Positions 1 through 7,382 of a DNA stretch of 21,890 nucleotides are shown here, piece by piece. This DNA comes from Pseudomonadota bacterium. GTDB lineage: Bacteria; Pseudomonadota; Alphaproteobacteria; Rhizobiales; Hyphomicrobiaceae. A program made the translations under genes and the position numbers. The notes under the pieces were generated by a model. It had not been told where the DNA came from. It saw only the letters and a list, made by a program, of their open reading frames with translations, and made no database searches. Location of the stretch: positions 1 to 21,890 of the forward strand of contig JAEZBU010000005.1 in the NCBI GenBank assembly GCA_023426855.1. The letters are read 5' to 3'. Numbering within the stretch: the stretch's first letter is position 1; each line of letters opens with the position of its first letter.

Positions 1-83
1 ATTGGATTGCGAACTGAACTAAGTTCACATATGCAACACGCTCTGCTCCGAAGATCAAAGAGCAGCACTCCATAGAGGTGCAA

Positions 84-1586
84 ATGGGGGACGTGTTACA
101 TAACGGCCGGATGCCGAAACATCCGGCTTATCTGCTTTCCATAGATCTGGATAAGCGGTCGGTCCGGGTCATCGGCAATAATCCCCCTCCCAATCATCCG
201 GCATTCAGCACCGATGTGTCACCGCGTTTCGATCTCACGGTCTATCGCGTGCTTGCCGATGCTGTTGAGATCGAAACGCATTGGCTGTCATCGACGCCGA
301 TCTTCTTTCGACGTAACGGTGCACGGGTTTTCGCGGCGAACAGCTTGGCGGATCTGGCCCAAGTCAGCCATCTGCAAACCGATACGCAGCGGCTCTCTGC
401 GCTGATCCATCAGAAAAGAACAGATGGTCCGGGCGATCCGCAGTTCGCGGATATTACTGTCGCGCATCCCGGAGATACCATTCGCATAACGTTTGCTGAT
501 GGCGGCGTGCATATCTCTGCGCTACAGGATGAACGCACGGCAGCGTGCACCCCCCTGCCTGAATCGCAAATAGAGGATGCGCTGGTCGCTTCACTGGAAC
601 GCAGGATCGCGGGCGCATCCAAACTTGCCTTCGCTATTTCCGGTGGTGTCGACAGCACAACACTGGCTGCCCTGGGCAGCCGCTTGTTTTCAGGCCAGCC
701 CATCCTGTGCTTTACGGCGAGAACCCACGGCGGTTCGGACTTGCCATTTGCCATCCAGGCCGCGCGAGACATTGGCGCCGACCTGAGAATTGTGGATGTT
801 CCGGTTGATGCCAGCGCACTGGCACTTCATTCAGCGGCTGTAAGCGCTGCCTGTCACCCTATAGCGTTCAGCGGCAACAGCATCGGATTTGCCGCCATCT
901 GTCGCGCAGCACGAGCGGAGGGTGTTGATGTCATCGTCGATGGCACGGGCAGCGATCCACTGTTCGGCGGCGGCTACATGCTGCACGGCATTTACTGGGC
1001 ACGCGCAGAGGGCTTGGATCGCTCCAGCCAACAGTTTGCCGAGTTCATCGAAGCCGCAAAAGCGATGGGACACTTTTCGCAGGAAGACATCGCCAAACTT
1101 ACTGCGGAACCTACAGAACGCATCGACTATGGCTTGAAGATGCGCCGTGAAATGACGCGCGGTGGCATGGCGCGCTGGCGCTCGCATCATATCGCCAATG
1201 CACGCGCGCACGACATCCGGATCGCCATGCCCTACCTGGATGATGACGTGGCGCGCTTTGTCTGGCACGAGCCGACTGCCTATTTCCAGAAGGGATGGAA
1301 TAAGGCCCCACTGCGTCGTGTGCTGGAGCGTTACGTTTCGTCGGAAGTCGCTTGGCGTCGCTCTGAACAGGGACTGCGCTGGCCAGTTCGCCCATTTTTG
1401 AGCAAAAACCGCTTCGCGATGAGCCAATATATAGCTGGGAGCCGGATACGAAGCGTGTCTCTGGGCTATTGGGCTGCCGGAGCACTCGGCGTCCTGCCAG
1501 CGGCACGGTTGGGCCGCCTCTACTCCACCGCGCACGCACACGACTCCGCGCTCGAAGCCTACACACAGGGTCAATACCGTGGCTGA
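84..1586 (+). CDS. Asparagine-synthetase-like amide ligase without glutaminase nucleophile
   Basis: A 500-residue protein. Its C-terminal two thirds match the asparagine synthase ATP-pyrophosphatase domain: P-loop SGGVDS at residues 186-191, the acidic loop DGTGSDPLFGG at 286-296 (AsnB-type D/E-G-x-x-E/D-LFGG), RIAMPYLDDD near 379-388 and the KAPLRR segment near 407. These imply adenylation of a carboxylate and attack by an amine. The N-terminal 150 residues sit where the class II glutaminase should be, but there is no Met-Cys start and no recognisable Cys nucleophile, so glutamine hydrolysis is unlikely. The family is also used for lasso-peptide macrolactam, beta-lactam and sugar-amide formation. 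An ATG at 84 preceded by AGAGG (74-78) is preferred to the in-frame GTG at 78. A pyruvyl-transferase-like gene follows 105 bp downstream on the same strand, suggesting a surface glycan or small-molecule cluster. The substrate is unknown. Confidence 0.8.
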   Translation: MGDVLHNGRMPKHPAYLLSIDLDKRSVRVIGNNPPPNHPAFSTDVSPRFDLTVYRVLADAVEIETHWLSSTPIFFRRNGARVFAANSLADLAQVSHLQTDTQRLSALIHQKRTDGPGDPQFADITVAHPGDTIRITFADGGVHISALQDERTAACTPLPESQIEDALVASLERRIAGASKLAFAISGGVDSTTLAALGSRLFSGQPILCFTARTHGGSDLPFAIQAARDIGADLRIVDVPVDASALALHSAAVSAACHPIAFSGNSIGFAAICRAARAEGVDVIVDGTGSDPLFGGGYMLHGIYWARAEGLDRSSQQFAEFIEAAKAMGHFSQEDIAKLTAEPTERIDYGLKMRREMTRGGMARWRSHHIANARAHDIRIAMPYLDDDVARFVWHEPTAYFQKGWNKAPLRRVLERYVSSEVAWRRSEQGLRWPVRPFLSKNRFAMSQYIAGSRIRSVSLGYWAAGALGVLPAARLGRLYSTAHAHDSALEAYTQGQYRG

Positions 1587-1691
1587 AATGCACGCATTTC
1601 TCCGGCAGAATGCTAAACTGTCCAACCAATCGTAGATAATCCACAATACGTTTGTGCACGGACAAGACGGTTACGAGCTAAATTCGCGGCT
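1587..1691 (+). other. 105-bp spacer with small hairpin at the stop codon
   Basis: The stop codon of the preceding gene runs into a perfect 6-bp inverted repeat, GAAATG (1585-1590) and CATTTC (1595-1600), with a 4-nt loop and no T-run. It is too weak to call a terminator. No convincing promoter or strong ribosome binding site precedes the next gene, so cotranscription of the two genes is plausible but not shown. Confidence 0.3.
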
Positions 1692-2690
1692 ATGAGAGCC
1701 TTGCTCATAAACGACGCGTCGTTGCTGGGACATCACGGTTCAGCACTCGTCACTCAGCGCATCGTAGAACTCGGCGCGGCCGCCAACATCGACGTGATCC
1801 ACGGCCTATCCTGGACACGCGCACGACGGACGGTGTCAGCGGCCTCTTTCCCATTCGACATCATTATCGTGAACGGGGAAGGCTCATTGCACCACGATTC
1901 TCAGTCGGCTGGCTGGATTGCGGATATGGCGGTAGTGGCTCGGGAACGAGGGATACCAGCCTATCTCATAAATGCTACCGAAGAGGACAACAGTTGCCAA
2001 CTGAGGGGCAAGCTGGCCGCTTATCGCAAGATCTTTCTGCGCGACAAACCAAGCAAAGCCAATCTGGCCCAATATGGAATTGAGGGGCAGGTCGTCCCCG
2101 ATTTGAGTCTGAGCTGGCCCACCGCTCCGCGCGCAGGCAATCCAGACGGACCGATATTGGTGACCGACGCCTCGGACAACTGGAAAACAGCTCGCCTTAT
2201 CGAAGCCGCTGCCAATTGGCCTGGCAGCCAAATGATCAGTTTCCGAGCACCACCGCCAGCTTCCCTTCGTCGGGTTACCTACGAGACCAAGCGTGCCTTT
2301 ACGCACTTCCTGAAAACGACACCCCGCGGTCTCCGATACGCTGGATCAGTCCGGACAAGAGATCAGTTGGTTGAGCAGTACAAACGTTCGCGCGCCATCG
2401 TCTGTGCCCGTTATCACAGCCTCTGTTATGCGATTTGCATGCGGCTTCCGTTTCTCGCAATTGATGGAAACACCGCAAAATGCGCGTCGCTGCTCAGTGA
2501 TATCGGTATCGGCGCCCATCGCTCCATGCGGCTCACAGATCTCGGACAGTTAAAAACCACGCCCGCGATCCCCCCTTTGGCGGAAACGGAACTGACGGCA
2601 ATAGACAGTTTCCTGGTGAATGCGCGAAACGACGCAAAGCGGATGTTTGTTGATATCGCGGCCGATGCCCGGGCCTCCCTCCAAGGATAG
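1692..2690 (+). CDS. Polysaccharide pyruvyl transferase family protein
   Basis: A 332-residue protein with the layout of the polysaccharide pyruvyl transferase family (PF04230 type, GT-B-like). The N-terminal half has a hydrophobic strand followed by NGEGSLHHD at residues 61-69, the family's (N/G)GGxL-like loop, and later FLRDKPSK (115-122) and VPDLSL (135-140). The C-terminal half carries CARYHSLCYA (238-247) followed by RLPFLAI, equivalent to the conserved R-x-H-x-x-I/L-x-A...G/L-x-P signature. Characterised members transfer pyruvyl from phosphoenolpyruvate to glycans. Others take part in polysaccharide assembly without proven pyruvylation, so the exact reaction is uncertain. There is no signal peptide or membrane segment, so a cytoplasmic location is likely. 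It starts at an ATG with a poor Shine-Dalgarno site. Its partner is the amide ligase just upstream. Confidence 0.75.
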   Translation: MRALLINDASLLGHHGSALVTQRIVELGAAANIDVIHGLSWTRARRTVSAASFPFDIIIVNGEGSLHHDSQSAGWIADMAVVARERGIPAYLINATEEDNSCQLRGKLAAYRKIFLRDKPSKANLAQYGIEGQVVPDLSLSWPTAPRAGNPDGPILVTDASDNWKTARLIEAAANWPGSQMISFRAPPPASLRRVTYETKRAFTHFLKTTPRGLRYAGSVRTRDQLVEQYKRSRAIVCARYHSLCYAICMRLPFLAIDGNTAKCASLLSDIGIGAHRSMRLTDLGQLKTTPAIPPLAETELTAIDSFLVNARNDAKRMFVDIAADARASLQG

Positions 2691-3063
2691 TGTGTCCAAG
2701 GTCGGTTTCCTCGCGAGAAGCCGCGAGCACAACACGCCGATGCACAACCCAAGGTTGGTTGGCTAATGGCGTGTGCTCCGCAATTCTTCGCCCGTCCGTC
2801 GACTGTCTTGCTACCCCGCAACAGGCGGTCGGTGGATTGGCGATGGCGGCTGGGGGGTTGAATAACTTTCCCAAGGAGCCGCCATCGCTTTTTCTGTGTT
2901 CCTCAACGGGTGCGCTGCCTACGCCGCAGTTCAGGCTTCGGCCCAGCGCCCGATGACAGGGCATAGACCGAGCATCATCAAGCTGCCGACCACATCGGCC
3001 GGCCGACCGTCGTGAAGATCTGTCGCGCCGTCACCGGTCAGCCCACCCTTTGAACACGCTCGT
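2691..3063 (+). other. 373-bp gene-free stretch, possible structured RNA or 3'UTR
   Basis: No credible protein gene. From left to right the plus strand shows three structures. The first is CTCGCG/CGCGAG (2710-2715 with 2722-2727). The second is a stem GCA..CACGCC with GGCGTGTGC (2728-2738 with 2768-2776, CAA bulge) enclosing a small AACC/GGTT hairpin. The third is the large intrinsic terminator at 2840-2895. Stacked stems ending in a terminator 150 nt past a stop codon look like a structured 3'UTR or a small RNA. I recognise no known RNA family. In the remainder (2896-3063), downstream of the minus-strand enolase-family gene, I see nothing convincing. Confidence 0.35.
2840..2895 (+). terminator. 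Strong intrinsic terminator
   Basis: A perfect 12-bp inverted repeat, GCGATGGCGGCT (2840-2851) and AGCCGCCATCGC (2877-2888), is followed immediately by TTTTTCT. The 25-nt apical part can fold further (G-rich 2852-2859 against AAC-TTT-CC 2864-2871). The T-run is only on the plus strand, so it ends plus-strand transcription, either from the pyruvyl-transferase-like gene or from a small RNA. Confidence 0.85.
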
Positions 3064-4197
3064 TCAGCCGCGGACTGCGAACTTCTCGAGCGCCGCGCGA
3101 TCAATCTCGATTCCCAGCCCGGGGCCAGTCGGAACCGCGACGACGCCGTCGACATGTTCAATCGGCGCGGTCAGCACGGCCTGCCGGAACGGATGCTCTG
3201 AACGGTCGAACTCCAGGAGCGGCTCGCGTGCGGTATGACGCGGCGGATTGTGCGGGATCACCGCGAGCAAATGCAGCGCCGCCGCCAAGCCGATGCCGGT
3301 ACCCCAGACGTGGGCCAGATAACGCACGCCGAATGCATTGGCCATATCGGCAATCTTCTTGCACTCGGACAATCCGCCTGCTGCGCATGTGTCGGGCTGG
3401 ATAATGTCCATGGCCCGGCGGGTCAGCACTTCGCGGAAGCCCCAGCGGGTAAACTCGCATTCGCCACCGGCCACCGGGATCGGCTGACCGCGACGAACCT
3501 CTTCGTAAGACCCCAGATCATCCGGGACCACCGGCTCCTCGAACCAGCCGATGTCGAGATCGGCTACGGCGCGCCCGAGCGCGATCGCATCGATCGCGTC
3601 GTAACCATGATTGGCGTCGAGCATCAGGCCGATCTTGGGTCCCATGGCTTCGCGAACGGCCTTGATAAGGGCGACGTCCTCAGCGATGCCAAAGCCGATC
3701 TTCAGCTTGACGGCACCAAACCCTTCCCGGACGTAGCCGGTCACTTCCTCGATGATGTAGTCCATCGGATCGCCGGTATCGCGGCGATAGGTTCCCGTCG
3801 CGTAGGCCGCGACGCTCGTCCGCAGCGGGCCACCCATGAGCTGGTGAACCGGCGCGCCGAAGCGTTTACCTTTGATATCCCAAAGGGCAATGTCGACGCC
3901 GCTCAGCGCCGTTATGGCAAGCCCTTTCTGCCCCTGGTCGCGGAACTGATTATAGAGTGTCTGCCAGATCAGCTCGGTGGCCAGCGCATCCTGACCGATC
4001 AGCAGCGGGCGAAATGCTTGAACAACGGCGGCGTTGAGCCTGGACGGTCCGAAGCATTCCCCCCACCCGGTCGTGCCATCCTCGCAGACAATCTCGACGA
4101 TGCAGGTGGATCGTTTGTCGGCCCGATTGAACGACCACGAGAATGGGATCGTGAGGTCTGCTTCCAGGACGTGAGTCTTTACATCAGCAATCTTCAT
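3064..4197 (-). CDS. Mandelate racemase/muconate lactonizing enzyme family protein (enolase superfamily)
   Basis: A 377-residue protein, full length for the enolase superfamily. The N-terminal capping domain (about 1-125) is followed by a barrel with all expected residues of the mandelate-racemase subgroup: KLK at 164-166 (KxK base), metal ligands D194 (LMLDANHGY), E220 (WFEEP) and E246 (AGGE), and the Asp-His dyad D269 (QPDT) and H296 (AHVWG). Members abstract the alpha proton of a carboxylate (Mg2+-bound enediolate) to racemise or dehydrate sugar acids and other hydroxy or amino acids. The substrate cannot be read from sequence. The gene starts at an ATG with GGAG about 6 bp upstream and diverges from the TRAP transporter operon across a 128-bp promoter region, suggesting that the transported carboxylate or its product is the substrate. 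It is cytoplasmic. Confidence 0.88.
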   Translation of the reverse strand: MKIADVKTHVLEADLTIPFSWSFNRADKRSTCIVEIVCEDGTTGWGECFGPSRLNAAVVQAFRPLLIGQDALATELIWQTLYNQFRDQGQKGLAITALSGVDIALWDIKGKRFGAPVHQLMGGPLRTSVAAYATGTYRRDTGDPMDYIIEEVTGYVREGFGAVKLKIGFGIAEDVALIKAVREAMGPKIGLMLDANHGYDAIDAIALGRAVADLDIGWFEEPVVPDDLGSYEEVRRGQPIPVAGGECEFTRWGFREVLTRRAMDIIQPDTCAAGGLSECKKIADMANAFGVRYLAHVWGTGIGLAAALHLLAVIPHNPPRHTAREPLLEFDRSEHPFRQAVLTAPIEHVDGVVAVPTGPGLGIEIDRAALEKFAVRG

Positions 4198-4325
4198 TTA
4201 ACGCTCCATTAGGGGTAGCACCGCCGCATCAGCTAAGCTATCGTCCCGCCACTTCGGCCATTAAAGAGCCGATCTCGAACCCTTGCTTCAATAAATGAGC
4301 AAGTGACCAACGTGGAGGAGACACG
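4198..4325. promoter_or_regulatory. Divergent promoter region with imperfect palindrome
   Basis: This 128-bp region separates two divergent genes and must hold both promoters. The most symmetric element is CTTGCTTCA-ataaa-TGAGCAAG at 4282-4303: 6-bp perfect outer arms, with one extra base in the left inner arm. It lies about 23 bp upstream of the dctP start, a suitable position for a repressor or activator site; a leader hairpin is the alternative. dctP has a good ribosome site (GGAGGAG, 4315-4321). No -10/-35 pair is clear enough to assign. Confidence 0.4.
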
Positions 4326-5321
4326 ATGATTAAACGCAGGACATTCCTAGCAGGCATGGGCGCTGCGGCAGGTGCCGTAGCAATGCCGGCTATTGTACGG
4401 GCACAGGCGCCCATTACACTTAATGGCGCCTCGCAGTTCAATGACGATCACGCCTTTACCAAGGCGTTGGCTAGGTTTGGCGAAATCGTCAAGAAAGAGT
4501 ACGGAAAGCCCATCGAGTTCGTGCTGCACAAAAATTCATCGCTCGGCCTTGAGAAGCAGTACTTCGAATATATGGCTCAGGGCAAGGCGGTCGACTTTGC
4601 TGTCGTTTCACCGGCCCATATGTCGACCTTCTCACGTGCTGCACCATTCATCGACGCGCCATTCGTCTTCCGCGATCTTGCTCATATGGACAAGGTCGTA
4701 CAGGCCGACATTCTGGCCCCGGTTGCCAAGGAAATCTCCGACAAGGCCGATGTCATGCTGATCGGTTACGGCGGCGGCGGTCTCCGCAACATCTTCATCA
4801 ACAAGCCGATCGATACGCTGGCCGGTCTCAAGGGCCTGAAGGTCCGCGTCCAGGGCGCGCCGATCTGGTCTAAGACGTTCGCAGCCGTCGGCATGTCACC
4901 GACCGTCATTGCCTACAACGAAGTCTACAACGCCATTCAGAACAACGTTATCAGCGCCGGCGAGAACGAAGCCGCAGGCGTCGAAGCGATGAAGTTCTAC
5001 GAAGTGGCGCCAAACCTGACGCTGACCCAGCACGCCGTGACGATCCGGCCGATCTGCTTTTCCGGCAAGACCTTCAAGAACCTGCCGAAGGATCTGCAGG
5101 AGATCATCATCAAGGCCGGCAAGGAAGCTGGCGACTACGGCCGCGAGGTCGAGTCTTCTGAGGATCAGAAGAAGCTCGACAAGCTGGAAGCCGAAGGCAA
5201 GCTCAAGCAGATTCCGTTCAAAGATCGTCCGGAAATGCTGAAGCTGGCGGCGCCCGTGATGGCAGCCTACGCTAAAGAGATCGGCGTGGACGAAATCTTC
5301 GGCAAAATCAACGCCGTTTAA
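4326..5321 (+). CDS. dctP: TRAP transporter solute-binding protein (DctP family)
   Basis: A 331-residue periplasmic receptor of a tripartite ATP-independent periplasmic transporter. The first 28 residues form a twin-arginine-like signal peptide (KRRTFLAG, then an Ala/Gly hydrophobic stretch ending near VRAQA). The mature part has the DctP fold signatures: GYGGGGLRNIF (148-157) and LKGLKVRVQGAP (168-179), in which R174 is the conserved Arg that usually salt-bridges the ligand carboxylate. A carboxylate ligand, such as a sugar acid, hydroxy acid or acylated amino acid, is therefore expected. A strong GGAGGAG ribosome site precedes the ATG. The gene is first in the run dctP-dctQ-dctM and separated from dctQ by a GC hairpin likely to favour higher expression of the receptor. 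The exact ligand is unknown. Confidence 0.92.
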   Translation: MIKRRTFLAGMGAAAGAVAMPAIVRAQAPITLNGASQFNDDHAFTKALARFGEIVKKEYGKPIEFVLHKNSSLGLEKQYFEYMAQGKAVDFAVVSPAHMSTFSRAAPFIDAPFVFRDLAHMDKVVQADILAPVAKEISDKADVMLIGYGGGGLRNIFINKPIDTLAGLKGLKVRVQGAPIWSKTFAAVGMSPTVIAYNEVYNAIQNNVISAGENEAAGVEAMKFYEVAPNLTLTQHAVTIRPICFSGKTFKNLPKDLQEIIIKAGKEAGDYGREVESSEDQKKLDKLEAEGKLKQIPFKDRPEMLKLAAPVMAAYAKEIGVDEIFGKINAV

Positions 5322-5345
5322 TCCATCCTGCAACGCGAGAATGAC

Positions 5346-5372
5346 GAACGGCCGGGGCATACCCGGCCGTTC
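5346..5372 (+). promoter_or_regulatory. Intercistronic hairpin between dctP and dctQ
   Basis: A perfect 11-bp inverted repeat, GAACGGCCGGG (5346-5356) and CCCGGCCGTTC (5362-5372), with a 5-nt loop. It lies 25 bp after the dctP stop and 28 bp before the preferred dctQ start. No T-run follows, so it is better read as a 3'-end-stabilising or partially terminating structure that raises dctP mRNA over the permease genes. Its presence argues against the in-frame ATG at 5341 being the dctQ start. Confidence 0.7.
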
Positions 5373-5400
5373 CAGTCAGCTCCGATTTCCGGATATCTTC

Positions 5401-5922
5401 ATGACAGATACGCCTCCTGCAGCCGCGCCTAGATCAGCGTGGCGCCGCTTTACAGAGTGGTATTCCACGACGCTTTCATTCGCACTGGCATTTTCACTCT
5501 TCATCCTCCTCATTCCGGTCAGCCTGCAGATCTTTTCCCGCTACACCGCGCTGATCCCGAGTTACATCTGGACGGAAGAGATGGCCCGTTTTCTCTTCAT
5601 CTGGACAATCATGATCGGCGCCATGATCGGCGTTCGGGAGTGGACACACTTCGAAGTCGACTTATGGCCGCGCATGGGCCGCAAGGGTGAAGCAGCTGTC
5701 AGCATCCTGTCGCGTATCGGTGTCCTTATCACTGCACTCATCTTTATCTGGGCCGGCATCCAATTCACCCAGTTCGCGATGAACCGCATTTCCGAACTCG
5801 CCGAGCTGCCACTCTGGTACATCCATATTGCCTGGCCGCTGACTGGCCTCACGTGGATCGTGTTCCTAGGCGAACAGTTCGTTGACAATCTGAAGGTACT
5901 TTTTGGGAGGGACGAGGCGTGA
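5401..5922 (+). CDS. dctQ: TRAP transporter small permease (DctQ family)
   Basis: A 173-residue inner-membrane protein with four predicted hydrophobic segments: about 17-40, 58-75, 92-115 and 132-155. It carries the family hallmark between TM1 and TM2-3 (WTEEMARFLFIW and the RE-WTHFEVDL segment). DctQ bridges the receptor and the large permease and is required for assembly. An upstream in-frame ATG at 5341 would add 20 non-conserved residues encoded across an 11-bp hairpin, so the ATG at 5401 is preferred, although its ribosome site is weak. Its stop overlaps the GTG start of dctM by 4 bp (GTGA), so translation of the two permease genes is coupled. Confidence 0.88.
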   Translation: MTDTPPAAAPRSAWRRFTEWYSTTLSFALAFSLFILLIPVSLQIFSRYTALIPSYIWTEEMARFLFIWTIMIGAMIGVREWTHFEVDLWPRMGRKGEAAVSILSRIGVLITALIFIWAGIQFTQFAMNRISELAELPLWYIHIAWPLTGLTWIVFLGEQFVDNLKVLFGRDEA

Positions 5923-7238
5923 CCGGCGTATCTCTATCGCCGGGCGAAGCCGCGGCAATTCTTTTCGGGCTGTTTTTCTTCCTGATGTTCATGCGTGTGC
6001 CGATTGCCTTTGCGCTCGGCCTGGCGTGCGTGCCCATTCTCATGTTCGAGCCTCGGCTCGACACCATGACGTTGATGTCCGAGACCTTCAACGCCTTCAA
6101 CTCGTTCATCCTGCTGGCCGTCCCCTTCTATTTGCTGACTGCCAACATCATGAACTTTGGTGGGACAACCGACCGGTTGATGAAGCTGTCGCGCGCCATC
6201 GTCGGACATTTCCCAGGCAGCTTGGCGCAGATCAACGTCGTGCTGTCGATGTTCTTCGCCGGCATCTCCGGATCGGCAACGGCGGACGCAGCAAGCCAGT
6301 CCAAGCTGTTCATCGAAGCGCAGACCCGCGAAGGCTACGATCTGTCGTTCTCGGTCGCTATCACGGCCGTGTCCGCAGTCATGGCGGTGATCATTCCACC
6401 GTCGATCGTCATGATCGTGTGGGGCGGCATTCTCACGGTGTCGATCGGCGGCCTGTTCCTGGCTGGCATCCTGCCGGGCCTGCTTCTCGGCTTGGCGCAG
6501 ATGGCGACTGTCCATATCTATGCAAAGCGCCGTGGCTATCCGACCTATCCCAAGTCAACGTGGCGCGAATTGATGTGCGCCTGCTGGGTATCGATACCTG
6601 CGCTTTTGACCCCGGCAATCATCATCGGCGGGAAGATCTTCGGCCTGTTCACCGCGACCGAAGCGGCTTGCATCGCCGTGCTGTACGCCAGCACGCTATC
6701 GTTCATCGTCTACCGCGAAATGAGCGTGAAGACGTTCTACGAAGCGTTGGTCGATACCGGCAAACTCGCCGGCATCACGCTGTTCTGCGTCGGCACCGCC
6801 AGCGCCTTCGGATGGCTTCTCGCTTTCTACAAGATCCCTGAGGCTATTCTTTCGGGTGTATCGGCGTGGAACATGGGCTTCCTGGCGACGGGCTTCTTCA
6901 TCGCCGGTGTATTTCTGGTGGTCGGTTGCTTCCTCGATGCAATCCCGGCGATCATCATCTGCGCGCCGATCCTGGAGCCGCTGACGCGCGCAGTATCGAT
7001 GGAGCCCATCCACTTCGCGATGATCAGCATCGTATCGCTGGCTTTCGGTCTGGTCACACCGCCGTATGGCCTCTGTCTGCTGATCGCGTGCGCCATCGCA
7101 GGTATTCCACTACGCGCTGCGCTGAAGGACGTCCTGATCATGCTGATCCCGATGTTCGTGGTTCTCGGCTTGGTGATCATGTGGCCGCAGGTTTCGTTGC
7201 TGATCCCCAGCCTCATCGCACCGGAGTTCCTGCGCTAA
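5919..7238 (+). CDS. dctM: TRAP transporter large permease (DctM family)
   Basis: A 439-residue polytopic inner-membrane protein of the length usual for DctM (about 425-440), hydrophobic throughout, with about 12 membrane segments. It shows family signatures such as FAGISGSATADAAS (start of the first half-repeat), IPPSIVMIVWG in the first half, and ITPPYGL-like VTPPYGLCLL in the second half. It is the Na+-coupled transport subunit. It starts at GTG (5919) inside the dctQ stop (4-bp overlap), with GGGAGG at 5905-5910 as ribosome site. With dctP and dctQ it completes one transporter; there is no sign of truncation. Confidence 0.93.
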   Translation: MTGVSLSPGEAAAILFGLFFFLMFMRVPIAFALGLACVPILMFEPRLDTMTLMSETFNAFNSFILLAVPFYLLTANIMNFGGTTDRLMKLSRAIVGHFPGSLAQINVVLSMFFAGISGSATADAASQSKLFIEAQTREGYDLSFSVAITAVSAVMAVIIPPSIVMIVWGGILTVSIGGLFLAGILPGLLLGLAQMATVHIYAKRRGYPTYPKSTWRELMCACWVSIPALLTPAIIIGGKIFGLFTATEAACIAVLYASTLSFIVYREMSVKTFYEALVDTGKLAGITLFCVGTASAFGWLLAFYKIPEAILSGVSAWNMGFLATGFFIAGVFLVVGCFLDAIPAIIICAPILEPLTRAVSMEPIHFAMISIVSLAFGLVTPPYGLCLLIACAIAGIPLRAALKDVLIMLIPMFVVLGLVIMWPQVSLLIPSLIAPEFLR

Positions 7239-7273
7239 AATACGGTAAGTAGAGCGAATTTGAGATATCGGAA

Positions 7274-7311
7274 GACGGCGGCCATCGTCCGGCCACGGAA
7301 CAGCCGCCGTC
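7274..7311 (+). terminator. Possible weak terminator or stabilising hairpin after dctM
   Basis: A perfect 9-bp repeat, GACGGCGGC (7274-7282) and GCCGCCGTC (7303-7311), with a 20-nt loop, lies 35 bp past the dctM stop. It is followed by CCTCCCC rather than a T-run, so efficient Rho-independent termination is doubtful and readthrough into the next gene is likely. Confidence 0.4.
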
Positions 7312-7382
7312 CTCCCCACGAAGCGCCGCAATGACCGGCTAAATGGTTCGTCCTCTGAGCAAAAAGCGGGAGGGCCGCAGCC

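Noticed and set aside
15..27. Palindrome TGAAC-TAA-GTTCA near the left edge
   Set aside because: Short arms and no supporting promoter context within the available sequence; could be chance.
831..1646. 271-codon minus-strand frame
   Set aside because: Antisense to the asparagine-synthetase-like gene; Cys/Arg/His-rich and without domain features.
2690..2956. Short plus-strand frame in the gap after the pyruvyl-transferase-like gene
   Set aside because: It crosses the perfect terminator hairpin and has no ribosome site or family resemblance.
2931..3063. Minus-strand translation ending DVVGSLMMLGLCPVIGRWAEA, protein-like in appearance
   Set aside because: It is short, without its own start or ribosome site, and overlaps the enolase-family gene in another frame. 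It could be a gene remnant, but nothing supports a specific family.
3235..4212. 325-codon open frame on the plus strand
   Set aside because: Antisense shadow of the enolase-superfamily gene, whose active-site residues are all intact.
5341..5400. Upstream in-frame ATG for dctQ
   Set aside because: The added residues are encoded by an 11-bp intercistronic hairpin and do not resemble DctQ N-termini.
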